Positions 60,684 through 64,000 of a stretch of 64,000 bases of DNA are shown piece after piece. Source of the DNA: Streptomyces spiralis. Its GTDB lineage: Bacteria; Actinomycetota; Actinomycetes; Streptomycetales; Streptomycetaceae. How positions within the stretch are numbered: position 1 is the stretch's first letter; each line of letters starts with the position of its first letter. Below the pieces are notes generated by a model. It did not search any database. It worked only from the letters and a program-made list of their open reading frames with translations, and had not been told where the DNA came from. The stretch lies in assembly GCF_014654675.1 (NCBI RefSeq), contig NZ_BNBC01000002.1:248001-312000 (forward strand), read 5' to 3'. Position numbers and translations under genes: made by a program.

Positions 60684-61733
60684 ATGGCGAAGCAGAAGGG
60701 CGCCGAGGGGCGGCCGCCGGGGATGACCGATGTGGCGCGGGTCGCCGGAGTGTCGGCGCAGACCGTGTCACGCGTGCTGTCCGGGCACCCCAACGTGCGG
60801 GAGAAGACACGGGCCACGGTCCTGGCCGCGGTCGAGCAGCTCGGCTACCGGCGCAACAACGCGGCCCGCATGCTCTCCTCGGGACGCAGTCGCACGATCG
60901 GCGTGGTGACCCTCCGGACCACCTTCTACTCCCGTGCCGCGGTCACCTCCGGCATCGAGCACGCGGCCCAGGCCGCCGGGTACACGGTCAGCACCGCGAC
61001 CACCGCCTCGCTCGACACCTCCGCCATCGAGGCCGCGCTGTCCCGGCTGGCCGACCAGGGCGTCGAGGGGATCATCCTGTCGGTGCCGCTGACCCACAGC
61101 AGTCCGCGGATCGAGCAGTTCACCCGGGCCGTCCCCACCATCACCATCGACGGGTCGCGCACCGACGCCACCGAGGTGGTGGCCGTCGACCAGGCGCTGG
61201 CAGCCCGGCTGGCCACCCGTCATCTGCTGGACCTGGGCCACGAGACGGTCTGGCACCTCGCCGGTCCCGAGGAGTGGCTGGAGGCGGCGGCCCGGCGCGA
61301 CGGCTGGCGCGCCACGCTCGAGGAGGCCGGCCGGCCGGTGCCGCCACCCCTGGAGGGCGACTGGTCGCCCGCCTCGGGGTACCGGGGCGGACTGGTCCTG
61401 GCCCGGATCCCGGAGGTGACGGCGGTGTTCGTCGCCAGCGACGAGATGGCGTTCGGTGTGATCAGGGCCCTGCACGAGCAGGGTCGGCGGGTGCCGGAGG
61501 ACATCTCCGTGGTCGGCGTGGACGACATCGAGCTGGCCGAGTACTGCTCGCCGTCGCTGACCACGGTCGCCCAGCCGTTCGGGCAGATGGGCGCGCTCGC
61601 CGTGGCCCACCTGCTGCGGCACGTCGCCGACCCCGGCGCGCTGCCGGAACCGGCGTCGGTGGAGCCGCGGCTCGTCGTCCGGGCGAGCACCGCACCGGCC
61701 GGCGCCCCGGCCCCACGGCGCGAGAGGCCGTAG
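60684..61733 (+). CDS. LacI-family transcriptional regulator
   Basis: A 349-residue regulator. The N-terminal HTH and hinge are MTDVARVAGVSAQTVSRVLS, then PNVREKTRATVLAAVEQLGY and RRNNAARMLSSGRSRTIGVV. The periplasmic-binding-protein-like domain spans 70-340, with ligand-pocket segments TFYSRAAVTSG, TITIDGSRTD, LDLGHETVWHLAGP, ARRDGWRATLEEAG and VFVASDEMAFGVIRAL then VVGVDDIELAEY. ATG 60684 has GAGGAAGGAA upstream. It is divergent from the GH35 gene and lies opposite the GH31 gene, so it likely controls the locus by a galactoside or related sugar. Its TAG stop is within a perfect inverted repeat. Confidence 0.94.
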   Translation: MAKQKGAEGRPPGMTDVARVAGVSAQTVSRVLSGHPNVREKTRATVLAAVEQLGYRRNNAARMLSSGRSRTIGVVTLRTTFYSRAAVTSGIEHAAQAAGYTVSTATTASLDTSAIEAALSRLADQGVEGIILSVPLTHSSPRIEQFTRAVPTITIDGSRTDATEVVAVDQALAARLATRHLLDLGHETVWHLAGPEEWLEAAARRDGWRATLEEAGRPVPPPLEGDWSPASGYRGGLVLARIPEVTAVFVASDEMAFGVIRALHEQGRRVPEDISVVGVDDIELAEYCSPSLTTVAQPFGQMGALAVAHLLRHVADPGALPEPASVEPRLVVRASTAPAGAPAPRRERP

Positions 61734-61812
61734 GGGGTGTCTCGCCGATCATGCCGGGCTCGCGGTGGCCGGCACCGCTTTTTGATCCGGCCTGACCGAC
61801 GAGACACCCCCT
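61732..61812. repeat. 81-bp element with 13-bp perfect terminal inverted repeats
   Basis: AGGGGGTGTCTCG at 61732-61744 and CGAGACACCCCCT at 61800-61812 are exact reverse complements, and the similarity continues imperfectly inward for about nine more bases. The inside is GC-rich with a TTTTT run. The LacI stop codon (61731-61733) overlaps the left end. It could be a small non-autonomous mobile element or a bidirectional terminator between convergent genes; no clear target duplication is seen. Confidence 0.7.
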
Positions 61813-61854
61813 GGGACCGGGACGCCGAACCGGTGGATCGGGCGCGTCCGCGCG

Positions 61855-64000
61855 TCAGGCGCAGTGGAACTTCGCGTCCGCCCAGTCGCCGTGGTCACCG
61901 GACTTCGTGCCGTCGGTGTCGGTGACCACCAGATGGACGTGCCTGGCCCCGGTCAGCGGCACATTCACCGGAACCGGGTCGGACTTTCCGCTGACGGTGG
62001 GGGAGGACCACAGCGTCCTGCCGTCGGCGACGACCGAGAAGGACACGCCGCCGTAGCCGTTGATCTCGTCGTCGATGCCGACGGTGGCGGTGAGCGAGGA
62101 GCACTGTCCGCCGAGCCAGAACTCGATGTCGGAGTTCGCGTGCGCGCCGATGCCCTTGGTGTAGGCGGTGCCATTGAGGGTGAGCGGATGGCCGTCGCCT
62201 GCGGCCGACTCCCCGTTGCTGCGGTCGCGTTCGGGCGGCCCCCAGCCGTTGGTGGCGTTCAGCCAGGGCAGATCACTGGCCCAGGTCTCCCCCTCGGGAG
62301 GGGCCGGCATGGTGCGCAGCGCGGCCCGTTGCGCGGCGACAAGGTCCTCTCCCGCCGCCCGGTAGCGAGCCGTGCCGGTGAGAACGGCCTCGCCGGGCTG
62401 CGCGTCGGCCGGCGGGGTCACGGTGAACTCCGCGCTCGCCCGCTGACCCGGTTCGAGGCCGCCGACGGACCGTGCCGGTGAGACGGTCCAGCCCTCGGGG
62501 GCGGCCAGGGAGAGCTCGGCGGTGTCCGCCCCGGTCCGGCCGGCGGTGAAGTCCACCGTGACCTTTCCGGACACGCCGGCACCGAGTTCCTGCGGAGGCG
62601 TGAGCGCGACCGTGCCGGTCGCCCCGGGCACCTTGCCGCCCACCGCGCTCGCCGCGTCGAGGTCGATCCGGAAGGCCCGCGCGGTGCTCACGGCCCGCGT
62701 CTTGACCTGGACGACCCCGGCCCGGTCGGAGGCGTCGTACCACCAGCCCTCCGCGGCCACGTCGAAGGCGGCCCTGGAGGTGAACCGGGGCAGCGCGCCG
62801 CTGTCCAGGCGCACCTGCCGGGGCGAGGAACCGGTGTGCACGGTGAACCGGTACGGGCGGCTCTTCTGCTGGCCGACGAAGTCACCGTTCTCGGCGCCCA
62901 CGGCGATGCGCACCGCTCCCGCCCCGTGGTCCGGGGCGGTCACCGCCACCTGCTGCTCGGCGTACGCACCGTCCCGGTGCTGCCGGGTCACCCCGTCGTC
63001 CTCGTACAGGGTGAAGGAGGTGCTGCCCTGCGGGTAGACGTCCCAGGCGAGCGGGGAGTTCGCGGTGCGGTCCTGGTAGGACCTGACACCCGGCCACATC
63101 GGGACCGACGCGCCCGCCTTGACGAACAGCGGCAGGGTGTCCAGGGGGGCCTGGTAGCCGTCGACGGTCGTCGGGCCGTGGTAGATCCGGCCGGACCAGT
63201 AGTCGATCCAGTCGCCCTTGGGCAGATAGATGCCGTCGCGCACGGCGGTGTCGCTGTAGACGGGCGCCACCAGGAAGTCCTCGCCGGTCAGGAACTCGTA
63301 CTTGGCTGCGTCACCGGCCGCCTTGGCGTCATCGGGGTACTCCAGCGCCAGCGGCCGCACCGGGCCGACGCCGGTGCGGTGGGCCTGGGCCGCGTACGTG
63401 TACATGTACGGCAGCAGCGATTCCTTCAGCTTGAGGTACTTGCGGTTGATGCTGGTGTACGGCTCCCCGTACTGGTACGGCTGCTTGTCCTTGGCGGCCC
63501 AGCCGTCCATGGTCATCACGGTCGGCAGGAACGCCTTCCACTGCAGATCGCGGGTGTACGTCTTGGCGCTGCCGCCGAAGATGCCGTCCACGTCACCGGT
63601 CGTGTAGGCCAGGCCCGACATGGTGGCCCCGGCGTACGTGGGTATCTGCCAGCGGATGTAGTCCCAGCTGCCCGACTGGTCGCCGCTCCACTGCACACCG
63701 CAGCGCTGCGCGCCGGACCAGCTCTCCGGCGCCCAGGTGAAGCCGCGCGCGTCGCTGTTGTCCTCGATGCCCTGGTACGCCGCCTTGCAGCCGTCCAGGG
63801 CGAACTTGTAGCCGTCGCCCACCCAGGCCACGTCCAGTTTCGCCACCCGCTGACCCGCCTTGACCTGGTCGGCCAGCTTGTCCAGGCCGTCCTCGGTCCA
63901 CAGACCCATCTGCATCTTGCGGTCGACGAGGCCCTCGGCGGTCTCGGCGAGGTTCTCGTAGCCGCAGCCGTAGCCGTCGTTGACGAGCATCCAGCCCAGC
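61855..64000 (-). CDS. GH31 family glycoside hydrolase with NEW3 and NPCBM-like modules, C-terminal part
   Basis: At least 714 residues; the gene continues beyond the window edge. Catalytic residues of GH31 are recognisable: nucleophile Asp in AKLDVAWVGD and acid/base Asp in WSGDQSGSWDYIRWQI. The barrel is followed by GH31 strands (VAPVYSDTAVRDGIYLPKG and WIDYWSGRIYHG), the DUF5110-like portion, a NEW3-type beta domain (near APEGWTVSPARSVGG) and a C-terminal NPCBM-like carbohydrate-binding module (TYTKGIG-type core AYTKGIGAHANSDIEFWLGG). It acts on alpha-glucosides, alpha-xylosides or alpha-galactosides; the subfamily cannot be fixed. It is probably secreted, but the N-terminus is not in the window. 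Confidence 0.9.
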   Translation of the reverse strand, partial: LGWMLVNDGYGCGYENLAETAEGLVDRKMQMGLWTEDGLDKLADQVKAGQRVAKLDVAWVGDGYKFALDGCKAAYQGIEDNSDARGFTWAPESWSGAQRCGVQWSGDQSGSWDYIRWQIPTYAGATMSGLAYTTGDVDGIFGGSAKTYTRDLQWKAFLPTVMTMDGWAAKDKQPYQYGEPYTSINRKYLKLKESLLPYMYTYAAQAHRTGVGPVRPLALEYPDDAKAAGDAAKYEFLTGEDFLVAPVYSDTAVRDGIYLPKGDWIDYWSGRIYHGPTTVDGYQAPLDTLPLFVKAGASVPMWPGVRSYQDRTANSPLAWDVYPQGSTSFTLYEDDGVTRQHRDGAYAEQQVAVTAPDHGAGAVRIAVGAENGDFVGQQKSRPYRFTVHTGSSPRQVRLDSGALPRFTSRAAFDVAAEGWWYDASDRAGVVQVKTRAVSTARAFRIDLDAASAVGGKVPGATGTVALTPPQELGAGVSGKVTVDFTAGRTGADTAELSLAAPEGWTVSPARSVGGLEPGQRASAEFTVTPPADAQPGEAVLTGTARYRAAGEDLVAAQRAALRTMPAPPEGETWASDLPWLNATNGWGPPERDRSNGESAAGDGHPLTLNGTAYTKGIGAHANSDIEFWLGGQCSSLTATVGIDDEINGYGGVSFSVVADGRTLWSSPTVSGKSDPVPVNVPLTGARHVHLVVTDTDGTKSGDHGDWADAKFHCA

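Overview
The window is chromosomal DNA of a Streptomyces or close relative. The evidence is GC-rich third codon positions, frequent GTG and TTG starts, short gene spacing, and the gene families present: SAV_2336-type, FxSxx-COOH-system, VMAP, GH75 chitosanase, a second Rho, and RsbU-type PAS/GAF/PP2C phosphatases. I found no rRNA, tRNA, CRISPR array or intact insertion sequence.

Layout. 1-1159: end of a CrcB/FluC-type fluoride channel gene, then uppP. 1285-11386: the most unusual locus. A tightly overlapped forward operon encodes a trypsin-like protease with an effector-associated domain, a VMAP-like adaptor, a MoxR-type AAA+ ATPase and a 1461-residue vWA/NB-ARC/TPR protein. It converges on, and overlaps by 96 bp, a reverse two-gene unit: a short FxsA-like precursor peptide and a stand-alone HExxH putative peptide hydroxylase. 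11563-15878: FadR/FCD regulator, asparaginase, aspartase and glutaminase, an amino-acid deamidation and deamination group. 15885-24677: D,D-carboxypeptidase, a short second Rho with a repeat-bearing upstream region, a methyltransferase, a GntR/UTRA regulator, an acetyl xylan esterase-like enzyme, a molybdopterin oxidoreductase with its flavin reductase, a MarR regulator and a PrmC paralogue. 24750-30365: PAS-PAS-GAF-PP2C phosphatase, a small unknown protein, a 2,4-dienoyl-CoA reductase-like enzyme behind a perfect MarR-type palindrome, and a PadR regulator. 30460-35457: two secreted or anchored proteins, GH75 chitosanase and the dhaKLM dihydroxyacetone kinase set. 35458-46314: a patchwork of small regulators with divergent targets (TetR/serine hydrolase, HxlR/SDR-MFS), an MFS pump preceded by two CsoR-type boxes, and a stretch that looks like gene debris (38725-39378). 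46480-51778: an ABC exporter divergent from a NarL-type two-component system, with a perfect 22-bp palindrome between them. 51801-56665: an RTX-protein remnant, a polysaccharide deacetylase with altered motifs, PolX, inorganic pyrophosphatase, and a GNAT/TetR pair. 56703-64000: a carbohydrate locus with a RICIN-tailed propeller-like secreted protein, GH35 beta-galactosidase, a LacI regulator and a partial GH31 enzyme with NEW3 and NPCBM-like modules.

How the genes work together. The 1.3-11.4 kb locus combines two known themes. One is the NTP-dependent conflict systems built on MoxR, vWA, VMAP and EAD modules. The other is the FxSxx-COOH peptide system (precursor, maturase, TPR protein). Here the maturase lacks a radical-SAM domain and the precursor lacks the FxSxx tail, so this appears to be a variant peptide system linked to a protease and STAND-type switch. 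Elsewhere the logic is conventional: local regulators sit beside divergent targets with visible inverted repeats, and sugar enzymes flank a LacI regulator.
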